In this document: in pieces, positions 1-10,760 of the stretch
Position numbering within the stretch: the first letter of the stretch is position 1
How the letters are laid out: each line of letters opens with the position of its first letter
From: Massospora cicadina
Taxonomy: Eukaryota; Entomophthoromycota; Entomophthoromycetes; Entomophthorales; Entomophthoraceae
DNA length: 64,000 nucleotides
Direction of reading: 5' to 3'
Assembly (NCBI GenBank): GCA_022478985.1
Contig: JAKSZP010012330.1
Span: forward strand, 1-64,000
Program-made: the position numbers and the translations under genes
The notes under the pieces: model-generated
Databases searched by the model: none
What the model was told of the DNA's origin: nothing
What the model saw: the letters and a program-made list of their open reading frames with translations, nothing else

Positions 1-354
1 GTAAGTTATTAAATAATTTAATATGATCAGAAGAATTTGAAATTTTTAGGGTGTGTTGGGACTTGGTGCCTCAGGGATCATTGGGACCTCATCCAATCAG
101 GATCTTTACTGATCTTCTAGAATGGCCTCCTCATAGGCATTCTTAAAGGATTGTGTTGCCCACCTGACAGAATTGGTGGAAACGCCGCCCCACATGACTC
201 TGAAATTGGGAAGGGGGTTCCTGAAGCCGATTCACCTTGGGTAGATTCAGAAACTGATTCAGTATGGCCAAATCTTGAAGTGTGGAATGTTATCTAATTG
301 TTATCTCAAATTCCGACAATAATCATGCATTGACTATGGATAACTAAATAATGT
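1..354. other. Unassigned sequence upstream of gypsy relic G1
   Basis: No coding segment or repeat copy is recognised here. It lies just upstream of the first readable reverse-transcriptase remnant, so it may be the heavily decayed N-terminal RT or protease part of the same gypsy relic. I could not align it to the other gypsy copies in the window. Confidence 0.3.
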
Positions 355-1095
355 TAATGTTTACAATCCCTAACCTCTTCCTCTCAAGAAGACGATCAGC
401 CAAGATATTGCAAAATACTTTATGTTTTTGAAACTTACCTCATGAATGCATCTAATCAGATCTAGGTGGCAGAAGGCCAAAAATGGCTTACAGCAATTTG
501 AACCAAGAGAGGCATATTCCAGTTTCGCGTAATTCCCTTTGGCCTGAAAAATGCCCGCGGCCACGTTCTATCTGATGATTAACACTGTGCTCAGTGGCCT
601 CAAGTTCACTTGCATGGTGGCATACATTTACAGTATCCTGGTTCACCCCCCTACACCCCAAGCAGGATGAGAAGGACCTGGAGGCGGTGCTGGATGCGTT
701 GCACAAGGAGGAACTTTAAGTAAAACCATCCAGGTGTGAATTCTTTTGGTAAGTGGTTACTTTTCTGGATAGCCAAATCTTAAAAGACGATTACGCCATT
801 CCCCCAGCAAGCTTAAAGCAATACACAAGTGTCCCACTTTAATGACCCAGAAGAAGTTGCAGTGTTTCTGGGCACCAGCATCTTTTTAAAAGAATTTTCT
901 CCCGTCCTCTCGCAGCTGGCCACTGCTGCACCCCCTGAATGGGAAGAATGTGCTGTTTTTCTGGACTGGGGAGTGCCAGAAGGCGTCCAGTGCCATCAAG
1001 GAGGTGTTTGTGGCATCCCATTCTTAAACATGCTGATCTCACTAAACCATCTATTGTAGCATGCGACGCCTCATCCACTGCTGTGGGGCATTATT
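355..1095 (+). pseudogene. Gypsy relic G1, reverse transcriptase to start of RNase H
   Basis: In shifting frames this reads as Ty3/gypsy RT: a segment matching TISQxxAK, then NAFNQI, then FQFRVIPFGLKNA near 530-560, then the catalytic-box region as VAYIYSILVHP near 620-650, where a functional enzyme has YxDD. The connection and RNase H follow (FSPVLSQLA, CCFxDW, and ILKHADxxKPSIVACDASSTAVG near 1020-1090). There are many frameshifts and stops. The relic stops abruptly at 1095 inside RNase H, and the missing part resumes at 22925. It is therefore one element split by the insertion of element A. Confidence 0.85.
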
Positions 1096-1145
1096 TATAA
1101 GTCCAGGGGAATGACCCCTGTGCATAGATCGGGCACTCTTCCTGA

Positions 1146-1535
1146 TTCTGGATACAAAAGGGGCCAAAGAGGGCGGTTGTACCCCTCGTCAACCAGTGTG
1201 ACCTCACCCACGTGGTAGATGAGCGCTGGGTAACAGCCCACCCTCTTTGGATTCCTCCCATAGTACCCTCACTCACCTTGGTCGAACTTGTCAGCTGGAT
1301 TAAAGAAATCTGCGCAGAGATCACCAAATTGAAGTTAAAGGTTTTTACACCAATGGGATCAAAGCCAGACGATCAGAAAATGTATGACAAAAAAGGGAAA
1401 AATGTCAAATTATATGCCAGAATTGTGGATGGTTTTGATTCAAACACCATAATGATCGCTGATACCAACCCCTTCCTGACTTTGTTGAGGATGATCCCCG
1501 CTGTGCAGATGGTATCTTTGAAAAACCCTCGCTGA
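1146..1535 (+). CDS. LTR-embedded open reading frame of chromovirus A
   Basis: This is 130 codons without a stop inside the 5' LTR. It includes RAVVPLVNQ, then THVVDERWVTA, then SWIKEICAEITK and MGSKPDDQKM. Related peptides appear in the LTRs of A2 (RAYVPLI, HVVDKRWVTA, KIKEICAKI, MGIKPNGRE) and G1 (KAVIPLVIQGDLAHVLDKR), and in the solo LTR at 33676-34838. In A2 the pol frame runs from after the chromodomain through the polypurine tract into this region. I infer that it is a C-terminal extension of pol carried by the 3' LTR and copied to the 5' LTR. The function is unknown. Confidence 0.55.
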   Translation, partial: FWIQKGPKRAVVPLVNQCDLTHVVDERWVTAHPLWIPPIVPSLTLVELVSWIKEICAEITKLKLKVFTPMGSKPDDQKMYDKKGKNVKLYARIVDGFDSNTIMIADTNPFLTLLRMIPAVQMVSLKNPR

Positions 1536-1908
1536 CAGTTAAAAACCCCTATCCAGAAAATTGAGAGTTGTGACTGATGTAACTCTTTCGACCAAATGAA
1601 TGCCCAGTGACTGGGCATGGGCAGGTTGGGCATCCCAAACCCATTTCCAACCAAGTGAAACCGCCCATATGTGGGTGGTCCTGGGATTTCCTGTTGCTCA
1701 TTGGGCCAGATGCCATCACGCTATCTGACAGAAATTCAGTTAAGTATCAGTTCAGGCATTCAAGGTCAAACTGACAGTGACTTGACCTGCTGCCAAATCC
1801 TTTGATGTCAATTCTAATTGAGATTATCTGCCCATTTCCCAAAATTTTCGCCGAATTAGGTGAATTTCAGGGACCTGATCCCTGCTTGAACTCACCACAA
1901 TCAAACAA

Positions 1909-1951
1909 TATATAATCAGTTGCCTTGCACTGAGAAAATTGTTGGTCAATT
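1909..1951 (+). promoter_or_regulatory. Putative core promoter and start of R in the A LTR
   Basis: A TATATAA box at 1909-1915 is followed 32 bases later by GTTGGTCAATT (1941-1951). That 11-mer is complementary at 10 of 11 positions to the sequence just after the LTR (2249-2260). This suggests that transcription starts here and that the RNA 5' end folds back as primer, as known for Tf1 and sushi-type elements. Confidence 0.5.
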
Positions 1952-2248
1952 TTATCCTTACTTTTCCAATAAAAATACTTTACTCAATTTTAGTTGTACA
2001 TGTTGAAAACAAAAAACTCTTTTTCCGCCAACATTCCAATATCCTCAGGGTTTATGGCCATGTTCATCTGGTATTTAACTAGGTGTCTAGACGCGATTAT
2101 GGATCATATGCAATTAATGATGGTACCCCTTTTTAGTTCCATAACCGTTGTATCAGCAGCAGTGCCTCTAGTTTTTGGTTTGCTGTTTGGGTGCTTCAGC
2201 ACTCAGGCTGGCAGGCCAGTATAAATTTAACTTGCTGTTTGCCTGAAA

Positions 2249-2260
2249 TAATCGACCAAC
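2249..2260 (+). promoter_or_regulatory. Putative self-priming primer-binding site of element A
   Basis: TAATCGACCAAC directly follows the 5' LTR. Its reverse complement GTTGGTCGATTA matches the predicted RNA 5' end in the LTR except at one of the 11 core positions. The sister element A2 has TAATCGACCAA at the same place (41253 downward, - strand). The site does not begin with TGG, so the usual tRNA 3'-CCA primer is unlikely. Confidence 0.5.
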
Positions 2261-2307
2261 CATTATTCCTATCCATTTTTATCTTTCTCATATATATTGG
2301 CGCAGCA

Positions 2308-4180
2308 ATGGCCCCTTCTTTTCAGCTGAACAAAGTTGTGAAGAAATTCTACCTCTGCCCATGTTAGCCTAACGCCACTAAAAATTTTTGATCCACATCC
2401 CATAGATGCCGCGGCTATTGTACTCATGTCAGTATGTTCTACAATCCGACTTGTGAAGGGTTTACTCCCACTATGAACCTAGTGGTTTCCCCCAACTCTA
2501 CTACCATCTCTTTGTTATCGCTAGATTCAACTATAGCTGCCAATAAAGATAACTTCGCTTACTTCTTATTACCCATGAAGATTAGTGTCAGTTCCCATCA
2601 CGTTTCCTTTGAGGCTTTGGTGGATACCAGAGCCGCAGGCAATTTTATGAGTGTTGACTAGCCCAACAAAAGGGGTTTGACCTGGATGTAGGTCCTTTGG
2701 TGATGGTTGCTGTTAAGATTTTTGCTCGTATTCCCAGCCTGCTAGATTACCTGGTATTGCGAGGGAAAATTCCCTAAGGCGAAGTGAATCAAAATTGGTT
2801 GGCCCAAGTTTTGGAGGAACTACGTTCAAGGAATTTTGGGATATACACCTGGTTGTATCCATTGGGGATCAATCCAGATGAATACCTAATATCTCATCAG
2901 GCGAAATGGCCATTGATTTAGGGGCATCTGATAGTGATTAAATATCTGGTGTACCAATTGGGATCAGTCAGGTTTCATCAATGACTGATTGGTAAAGAAT
3001 AGTGCTTGCAAGGCGAGTGATGCTACCTGCAACTAGGGAATCAATCGGTTGATGAAGTGACCTGCCATAATGGGTAAAAAGTCCCATTACCTAAGCAGGT
3101 CGCTAGCCAATTATGGTTGGTTCACTTGGATCAAAAGGAAAACGTTAGGGACACATTTTCTGACTCTTTCCGTTTGAGGTCTCGAGGATGTCCAATGATG
3201 GAATCCTAGACAGGATGGGGAAGACCATCGCTGCCAAGACAAGGAAGGGTGATTCAATGGCAACAGCTGCCATTTCATTGGAGAGGTATCAACTGAGGGT
3301 TAGACAGCCTAATCCCCTTACTATATAATTCCCCTAGGATTCACTAGAATAAAAACAGTAGTATTACCAGTAAAAACAGTATTATTGCCAACAGTATCAT
3401 TAGTATCATTAGTAATATTGTTGATTGGGTGTATAGTTAGACTATCAGCATCCATTGTGACATTCCATACCAAGGATATTATTGCAGAAGGCAATAATTA
3501 GAAGACTCTCAGAGAGAAGAGTAGAGATCTGAGCGGAGATCCATAGATGAAGGGAACCACAATTGAGGATAGCTGCCGACTGTGTGTTGGCCAAAAGAAA
3601 CTGTCACTGGGGTATCATGACAAAGATTGGGTGGACAGGAATATAGGGAACAAATCCCTAAGAGTACAACTTATAGAGTATTTAATTGGAAGTGCTGGCA
3701 GAAGAGTTGGGCCTAATAATAGTTTAAACTCAATTATGCATAATAGTCTCCATACTATTATTGAAAAACATTCTATACAATGCAAAGTGCATGAGGAAAT
3801 CAAACCTGTGCAGTAAAAAGGTTACTGGGTTGACGACCAATATCAACCACTAAAGTAAATTTTTACAATTGCTTCTTCAGCCTGCCAGACCTCATACCTA
3901 GTCTTTCAGCAAGTTTCTTTCTCAGTACATCAGTTCAGCTTTTGTGATCAGTCCTCAGCAATGCCAAACTTGGTGTTTCCAGTTTTCTTGGGGGTTGGAT
4001 GGTGACACTGGCAACATGTTAAGATTTATCTGGAGTCAGATAATTTGTCATTTGCCAATGATCAAACGGAGGGAGAACTTCCCTTAGTTAATACCCTCAA
4101 GAAAACACAAGGCCGCAGCTCCATTACTTCCCTCGTTTCCCCTTTAAGCCTTCCATCCAAATTTCCCAGAAAATTAATAC
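2308..4180 (+). pseudogene. Element A leader and aspartic protease, split by a solo LTR
   Basis: A short frame starts at ATG 2308 and soon stops. The next readable frame (2434-2661) covers the protease flank and active site, reading FEALVDTRAAGNFMS. A2 has FEALVDTGAVENFMS, so the catalytic DTG has become DTR here. The frame runs to GPLVMVA at 2710, is cut by the solo LTR, and resumes at 3868 with SSACQTSYLV and VHQFSF. At 4045-4180 it continues toward RT with LSFANDQTEGELPLVNTLKKTQ. Element B interrupts at 4186. No gag is recognisable. Confidence 0.75.
2711..3867 (+). repeat. Solo LTR of gypsy family B, inserted in the protease of element A
   Basis: It runs from TGTTAAGATTTTTG to ...AATTTTTACA, 1157 bp, and matches the inverted LTR at 12344-13490 (1147 bp). 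The flanks gttgc (2706-2710) and attgc (3868-3872) are a 5-bp duplication with one mismatch. Joining the flanks restores the protease reading GPLVMVA-SSACQTSYLV, which parallels A2. No internal element sequence is present, so this is a recombination product. Confidence 0.9.
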
Positions 4181-4185
4181 ACTAT

Positions 4186-5092
4186 TGTCCAACTCAATCT
4201 TTGCTGAGATACCCTGGTGACAGTCTCTTCATTCCAACACACAGTTGGCAGAAATCCTGATTGTGTCTCCTTCTTCTCTAGATCCCCACTCAGATCTTTA
4301 GTCTTTTCTCTAAGAATCTTCCTATTATCGCACACAGCAAAAATATCCTTGAGAAGAACAGCACAATGGAAGCTGATGATAGTTTAATTCTAAAACTATA
4401 TACCGGATGAAAACAATAGAACTATATAACTCTGTTCTTGTAATTAATGTTTTTATTATAGTGTTTCCTAGGGAATCTATAGTGGGGATTTGGTCGTCTA
4501 ACCATCAATTGACACCTCTTCAATGAAACAGCAGACGTTGCCATTGAATCACCCATCCTCATCTTGGCAGCGATGGTATTCCCCATCCTGGTTAGGATTC
4601 TGTTGTTGGACATCCTTGAGACCTAAATAGAAAGAGTCATAAAACGTGTCCCTAACATTTTCCTCTCAATCCAAGTGAACCAACCATACTTCGCTAGCGA
4701 CCTGCTTAGGTAATGGGACTTATTACCCATTAAAGCAGGTCATGCACCAACCAATCGATTTGCTAGTTGTAGGCAGCATCACTCGCCTCACAACTTGATC
4801 CTTAAATTCCCAATTAATCAGTAATGAAACCTGACCGATCCCAATTTGGTACACCTGATAGTTAATCACTATCAGATGTCCCTATTTTGGCAGCAACTCC
4901 ACCCAATACGATCTTAAGTATTTGTCTGGATCAAAGCCTGATGGATATGACCAGGTGAATATCTCAAAATAACCCGAATGTAGTTCCTCCAAAACTTGGG
5001 ACAACTGATTTAAATTCATTTCGCCTTAGGAAATTTCCCCTAGCGGTTCCTGGTAAACTAGCAGGCTGGGAATATGGGCGAAAACCCCAACA
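4186..5092 (-). repeat. Element B 3' LTR, with a ~240-bp terminal deletion
   Basis: It aligns to 12584-13490 of the 5' LTR but lacks the part matching 12346-12583. It still begins at TG next to the target duplication. On the minus strand it begins TGTTGGGG directly after the purine-rich tract GGCAAGAGGGGGGATG (5093-5108). Confidence 0.85.
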
Positions 5093-5108
5093 CATCCCCC
5101 CTCTTGCC
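5093..5108 (-). promoter_or_regulatory. Polypurine tract of element B
   Basis: On the minus strand GGCAAGAGGGGGGATG lies directly before the TG of the 3' LTR. That is the place where plus-strand DNA synthesis is primed in LTR retrotransposons. Confidence 0.75.
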
Positions 5109-6830
5109 TAGATTTCCAAAAAGAAAAGTACTGGGGCATGAGAAAACCACTTTGGACACTTGTTCAAATACTTGATTGGTTCAAGTGGAGTACACTCATC
5201 AATACTCAACGCTGCCTGGGATGACCTTCAGCATATGGCGCTCTTCCTCTTCCTCCCCGCTACCACCTTCTCAGAGCGCGGTCCCCACAATCTACTGTCA
5301 TGCCGGGATGATCAATTTACTTGTGACGATATTATTCCTGGGATCCAGTTTTCCCCCATCAGGGCATATGACCCGCAGTCATATTCAGATTCCTGGTCCA
5401 GCGTCCTTGATTTCCTAATTTTCTCCTCATCCTAAATAGAGGACTCTTGCCATCATTGTTCATTTTGCAGCTCGATTAAAGATACTTATTTTTATTCGCC
5501 CTGGTTATTTCTCTCATAACCTCTTGACTCAAGTCATTCTTAATTCTTCTCTTAAAGAGTTGTCTCATTAATTTTGAGATTAATTTATCCAAAATTGGAG
5601 CTTAATGGATTGTAGAGTGCATAATGTCAACTTCCATATAAGTCTGACATCCACCCTATCATCCAGCTCATATGTCAAATTCCAAGTCATGATACTAGCA
5701 GCTTCTGAATAGTTTGTATGATCAAGACCTCCGGATCTTCCAGCAAATGAGTCAGGATGCATGGCGGAACCTCTTCTATGGTCCTTCCAGGACCCATACA
5801 CCTAGTCTGGCGCCAGCAGCTAGTCCTTCCGTCAAATTACTGGAAATGGTAACTAATCCCTCTGAAACCAGGCTTGCAATCATTTTTGAACAACTCTCAG
5901 CTAATTCTTCCTCTGCCGTCAATTCCAGAGTTGTATTTTGAAACTCTCCTGGATTCAGCTCTTTTTGCTGATGCACTGACCATCATTGTAGATGCTCCGG
6001 AGATTAGCCATTTGCTCTTGATCACTCATTCCTTGCCGTGTTGGACCTGCTTCCTGAGTTCCTCTTCTGACTCAGACAATATTACAAACCTGCTGTTCTG
6101 GCTACTGAGCTCACCATTGATAACAGTATTCACTTTGAGCTCCCCTACGCTGAACTCTGGGCCCAAGTCACTGAGTCTTTGTCCCTAGCGCTGAATCCCT
6201 CTTATCTTGATAACATCCTAGATTGTGATCCGCCACTTACACTATTTGCTTTGCTGGACAAGTTCTACAAAGTTGGTCCATGAAGCTTCCAGCCTCACCC
6301 AGGTTTACCGCTCATTCAGCTTTAGCTTCCAAGAAGCCCATAGTCATCACTTACAGGATGCCATTCGCTCCCTGCACAACTATCTCTTTACCAGCGCTTC
6401 CCATCGTTATCTTCCACTGATGGCTTTGATAGGGGACATTATTTGGCAACCCCCATCAAGCATCCCTTGTTTGTTGCCAGCCCATATGTCCGGTGTTCTT
6501 GATGAAGCCCATCGTCAGGCGCTCAAGGCTAATCTTCTGGCTCCAGTACTGTATCAGGATTACTCGGAGTACTTTTTCTGATTTCTCTTCTTATACTGTT
6601 GCTTTCCTCCCTGCTCCAAGGTTTCGCAATTGCTTCATCTGACATCTCAATTTCCCTTCCCCTAGTTGCTTTCTCACAGGGCTCTGCGTCTGCTCAAAGA
6701 ACGTGGTTTCTTATAGGTCTAGCCCTTGCTAGCATCCAATCTCACATCAATTTTGATGGGCTGTTCATTCCTACCGCGATCCATCCTCCCACCCCCAAGA
6801 GGTGACATAAGTGGAATCATCCCCATATCA
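5109..6830 (+). other. Unexplained segment of element B with antisense coding character
   Basis: The segment lies between integrase and the 3' LTR of B. The longest open stretches run opposite to the element: 5160-5435, 5714-5941, 5874-6188, 6225-6581 and 6599-6805. Readable pieces include NSIHFELPYAELWAQVTESL and ALNPSYLDNILDCDPPLTLF (another frame, near 6120-6250) and RYLPLMALIGDIIWQPPSSI (6415-6475). The minus strand has only shorter frames (5580-5801, 5776-5976). I recognise no domain. It may be a decayed antisense extra ORF, as known for some plant gypsy elements, or a captured sequence. Confidence 0.4.
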
Positions 6831-7133
6831 AGGACAAATAAAAATAAAAATTATAAACTATATCAAATTTTTTTCTATTCATCTTATAATCTTTTTTCCA
6901 ATATCTTTTATCATTTTTTATTTTTATTCTTCTTTTTTTCCATGTGACTTGCTCTTGTTTCGGTTCAGCGGTCCATCTTTTTATTTTTTCCCCAAACTGG
7001 TTCCTGGATACTTAAACCTGCCAGTTTTCTATGGTTCAGAGGTCCTTTTTTCGGACTTAACCATCTAGATTAGTTCAGAGGTCCTTTTTTGGACTTGACC
7101 TAATCATCAGGACATAATTAACTTAATGGTTCA
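6831..7133. repeat. AT-rich spacer with dispersed TTCAGAGGTCC motifs
   Basis: Four variants of GGTTCAGAGGTCC occur at about 6962, 7033, 7072 and 7128. Two are followed by T-runs and GGACTT, so AGGTCC-T6-GGACTT can fold into short hairpins. On the minus strand they read as a repeated basic peptide (KSKKRTSE, SEKRTSE) after the last recognisable integrase stretch. This may be a decayed integrase tail. Confidence 0.45.
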
Positions 7134-7997
7134 TCAGTCCTTTGGGAAATTTCTTATTTTTTGATCGATCCATTGCTTCAGATGCTTAGCATGGGTTTGA
7201 TTCACAACCCTTCCATCCAAGAGATCCTTGATGGAGCAGGCATCAGTCGCCATCTTGGCAATCACTTCAAACAGACCTGACAACAACGCATCTAGTTTGT
7301 TTCTTCTTCCAAAAACATGCATATCACAATAGGCTACTCTTTTCCTTATTCAATATTCTGCTAAGGCCAATCAGTTCTTATCGTCCATCAATTTTGCTCA
7401 TATACTTTTCTTCAAAGTTGTATTGGATGCTTACGATTGCATATTGATCAGGATATTTATCAGTCAGTTCAAGTACTGTTTGGTACTCATCCCCAACGTT
7501 GGTTACACCTTCAAATATAAAATTGGTGGCAACGCGGCCTTTCTTATATTAAACAGCTAAATAGCATCTTTCCCATCACCGTATGATGACTAATATTGTA
7601 GGTTAATGTCACCAAACTCAGGTACGTTCCCCACGTTGAAGTTCTTCCTGCAACCAGCTTCCTCAGCATTGCAGCCAGCGCTCCATTCACCTGTTCTACC
7701 AGTCCATTCGTCTCCAGCCAGTAAGGTACTAACATGACTCTTCTGATCCCCATTATCTCATTCAATCTCAGGATCACATGAGACATAAAGTTGGTCCCAT
7801 TATTGGTAAGTAGGACCTGCAGACATCCATTCCGGTATACTACTTGGTCCAGTATGAACCTCGCGGTGCTGATAGCGTCTACTTTTTGTTAGGGCCTTCA
7901 TCTCGACCCATCTCATCAGATGGTCAATGGAAACTATAATGTACTTGACTCCCCCTGTGCTCATTGTCAGCAGTCCCATCATGTCGATGGGCACCAT
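7134..7997 (-). pseudogene. Element B integrase
   Basis: The frame at 7800-7997 has the start of the core, DMMGLLTMSTGGVKYIIVSI, which holds the first catalytic Asp. The frame at 7544-7786 has YWLETNGLVEQVNGALAAML, equivalent to the family motif with the catalytic Glu (TNGLVEQ). The frame at 7134-7322 (FGRRNKLDALLSGLFEVI) is probably the C-terminal region. The H2C2 zinc-binding part should lie upstream at about 8000-8150 and is not clear. Frameshifts separate the pieces, so no intact enzyme is encoded. Confidence 0.8.
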
Positions 7998-8486
7998 GTG
8001 CCAGGAAAATCCAGGGCGGACCAGTCAGTATCCAGTTGTATTCTTATGTGGTTTGTGAAGCTGACACTCCACACAACAAGCTAGATAATCTGTGACATTG
8101 TAGCTAATGGATTCCCAGTAATATACTGGAAAATTTAATCGGTTGTTTTCTCAGGCCTCCATGCCTGACAACCTTGTGAGCTGCTTATACTATTGATGCT
8201 CTTTCTGATAGTTTTGGGAATATTAGCCACTTCCCGTTGATCATCTTGAATACTTGTCCATCCATTGTCTTAGTTTTTTCCATCACTTTTGAAGCGCACC
8301 TTGGATTTCTTGAGGCTCATCTTCAATTCTTCCGTCAACCATTCTCTGGAATAGCTCATCCACCTGCGGGTATACCATCTGGACCATTGGTAACTGTGAT
8401 AAGACATCCGCATTTTAGTGAAAAGCCCCCACTCAGTGGACAATCTCATAATAATAAGCCTGGAGCTTAAGTGCCCACCAGGCCAG

Positions 8487-8890
8487 TCATCCTTCTGGCT
8501 CTCTCAAATTGTGAAGCCATTGCAACAAAGAGTGTTCCATCACCACCTTAAAGTGCGTTCCATGAATATACACCCAAAACTGCTTACATGCATAATTGAC
8601 CACAAGGCATTCACGCTCAGTCACAGTGTAGTTCCTCTCAGCGGCTGAGAGTGTCCAGCTCGCATATGCCACCAGATGTTCATCCCCAAGTTTGTCTACT
8701 TGGCTTAATATGGCGCCAATTGCCATCAACAAAGCATCATTTTGAATAATAAACTCCTGATCAAAATTCAGATATTTCAGAATCAGAGAATCTACTAAAT
8801 ACTGATGTAGATCATCAAAGGAGTCCTGAGCCTCTTCATTCCATACAAATCATTTTTTTGGATCCTTCAATAAATGGAATAAGGGCTTGG
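8487..8890 (-). pseudogene. Element B RNase H
   Basis: The frame at 8487-8732 reads HLVAYASWTLSAAERNYTVT followed by ERECLVVNYACKQFWVYIHG. This is the RNase H middle region typical of gypsy pol, with the catalytic Glu environment TERE. The upstream piece, with the first Asp, lies at 8733-8890 in another frame. It digests RNA of the RNA:DNA hybrid during reverse transcription. It is broken. Confidence 0.8.
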
Positions 8891-9903
8891 CTATTCGGGC
8901 GAGTATTGAATAAATCTTCTGTAGTATCTGAACATCCCAAGGAACACTTGGATGTCTCGTACACTATTTGGCACAGCCATCCGTTCTATGGCTTCTATCT
9001 TTTGGGTTTGCAGCTGCAATCCACTGGAGTTGATTACAAATCCCAGATATTTTAACTCTTTTTTGAAGAAGTGGCACTTCCATGGCTTAACCTTCAGGTT
9101 AGCCATGGACAGTCACTTAAATACTTCTTGCAAGTGGCGTAGGTGATCAGCAAACGTCCTACTGAACACGTTTATATTATACAGGTATACCAGGATGCAC
9201 GACAACTTAAAGTCGCTCAATATCTCATTCATGGCCCTCTGAAACGTTGCAGGCGTATTACATAGACCCTGGGGCATCCTTGTCAGTTGGTATAACCCAT
9301 TCACGGCAATAATTGCGCATTTTTCCTGGTCTTTCTTTGGAAATTTCAATCTGCCAATATCCCTACATCAGATTCATATGGAGAAATACTTCGCTTCTCC
9401 CAATCGATCTAGTACATCATTGATCATTGGTAGGGATATGAATCCTTCTTTGTAATTTTATTCAGCTTTTGGTAGTCAATCACCACCCGATTGGAGCCAT
9501 CTTTTTTCTTCACAATCAGAATTGGACTCGCCCAGGGACTTGATGACAGCACTAGAAGCCCATTCTTCACTAGTTTGCTGATTTCATCTTCCACTACCGC
9601 TTCAGCAGCTTTTGATTGCTGGATCAGTCTCATCCTGATCAGCAAATTTTCCCCGGTGTTGACCTTATGGATCACATTTCTGGAGCATCCCAAATCATGG
9701 TCATCCTGAGCAAACACTTCCTGATACTTTTTGAATAGTTTGAGCACCTCCTTTTGCTGGCCTTCTGACAGATCAGTGAGTTGCTCTCGATCAACCAATA
9801 GGTTGATGCTTTCAGTTACCCCAGCCAGTAATTTCATCTCGTCAAGAGTCCCAAAATCGTGGAATCTTCTCAATTTGGCTGTTGGGATCATATGAACAAA
9901 CAT
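8891..9903 (-). pseudogene. Element B reverse transcriptase
   Basis: Three frames cover the enzyme in order. 9424-9903 has the N-terminal region ([20 protein letters not shown]) and [18 protein letters not shown] then [17 protein letters not shown]. 9113-9349 has MPQGLCNTPATFQRAMNEIL and the catalytic box as LVYLYNINVF. 8891-9106 has the thumb, KPWKCHFFKKELKYLGFVIN. The box should read YxDD, and here both Asp are lost (YLYN), so the copy is catalytically dead even without its frameshifts. The pol resembles mdg1/412-type gypsy elements more than A does. Confidence 0.9.
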
Positions 9904-10760
9904 GATGATCTAATTCCTCTTGATTACATCGGGTTTTCACTTAAATTCGCCAGGAGAACTTAATTTTCTCCATGGCCCAGCATTATTATCCCAGGAGCCA
10001 CCCAAGGCTCCACTCTGGACTTCTTCCAGGGGCTTCCAACCTCCCCATACAACAGCTCAGGAATCTTCAATGTCAGCCCCATGTCAACTATCATCTGAAA
10101 TCCTGGCAGTATGGTCCACTCATTCTTGATCCTCAGTGGAATTCCCCGGTCCTCTAGGATTTCCGCTGTCATTTCACGTCACTTCCTACCAACTAAAGGG
10201 TACCAACAATGCTGTCATTGTATATTAGATTGATGAAGTTGTTTCTCTAGTTTCAGTGGAGCTTCACCATCCTTCTGATATACCGATGATAACGTCTGAC
10301 CCAATATGGTCAACGTATTATCCTTGAAGTGACATTAAACTCCATATTTGCGTAAAAATTCCATTCTGATAAGAATTTCATAGTTTTGGTTGGCCAAAAC
10401 TATTGCTGGTACAGATACCAACAATGACCCAAATCATAGTGGCAACGCGCTATACACTCCACAGGAGATGGTGGTGTTCAGCCCAGCTGTTCCGTATTCC
10501 TTCTTATGTTCCAAGTACAGTGAGATCTTCATCCTCTTTATCAGCTTGGTCAAGACAATATTGATGGGCGCTTTGTGTCAACAATTGCCCTCACCCGCAC
10601 TCAAATCACTTGTATGTCTATATAAATACACTCAGAGTATTGCAATATAGTGTTTATGAGTGAATAGTGACGTTATTAGCCGAATCAAGTGTGTGATTAA
10701 TTTGCACTGATAAATCAGGAAACTATTCCTTTATTGCACTGAGGGGGATTGAAAGATTGG
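9904..10760 (-). pseudogene. Element B protease region, degenerate
   Basis: This lies between gag and RT on the minus strand, where protease belongs. Readable pieces are SVPAIVLANQNYEILIRMEF near 10330-10410 and EMTAEILEDRGIPLRIKNEW then MIVDMGLTLKIPELLYGEVG at 9985-10175. A clear DTG or DSG active site could not be found. Assignment rests on position and general similarity. Confidence 0.45.

Larger units (their letters stand above)
1096..2248 (+). repeat. Element A 5' LTR
   Basis: It begins with TATAAGTCC (a decayed TGTAAGTCC, as in the 3' copy) and ends with a decayed ...CTGACA. It matches the 3' LTR along its whole length. It contains an open frame from 1146 to 1535 (see separate entry), a TATA-like box at 1909-1915, the putative start of R at 1941, and an AATAAAA signal near 1970. 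The length of 1153 bp agrees with 1152 bp for the 3' copy once the LINE is removed. Confidence 0.9.

Noticed and set aside
2299..2316. TTGGCGCAGCAATGGCC as a tRNA primer-binding site of element A
   Set aside because: It lies 50 bases from the LTR end, whereas primer sites adjoin the LTR. A2 has no equivalent TGG site, and the adjacent self-complementary site explains priming better.
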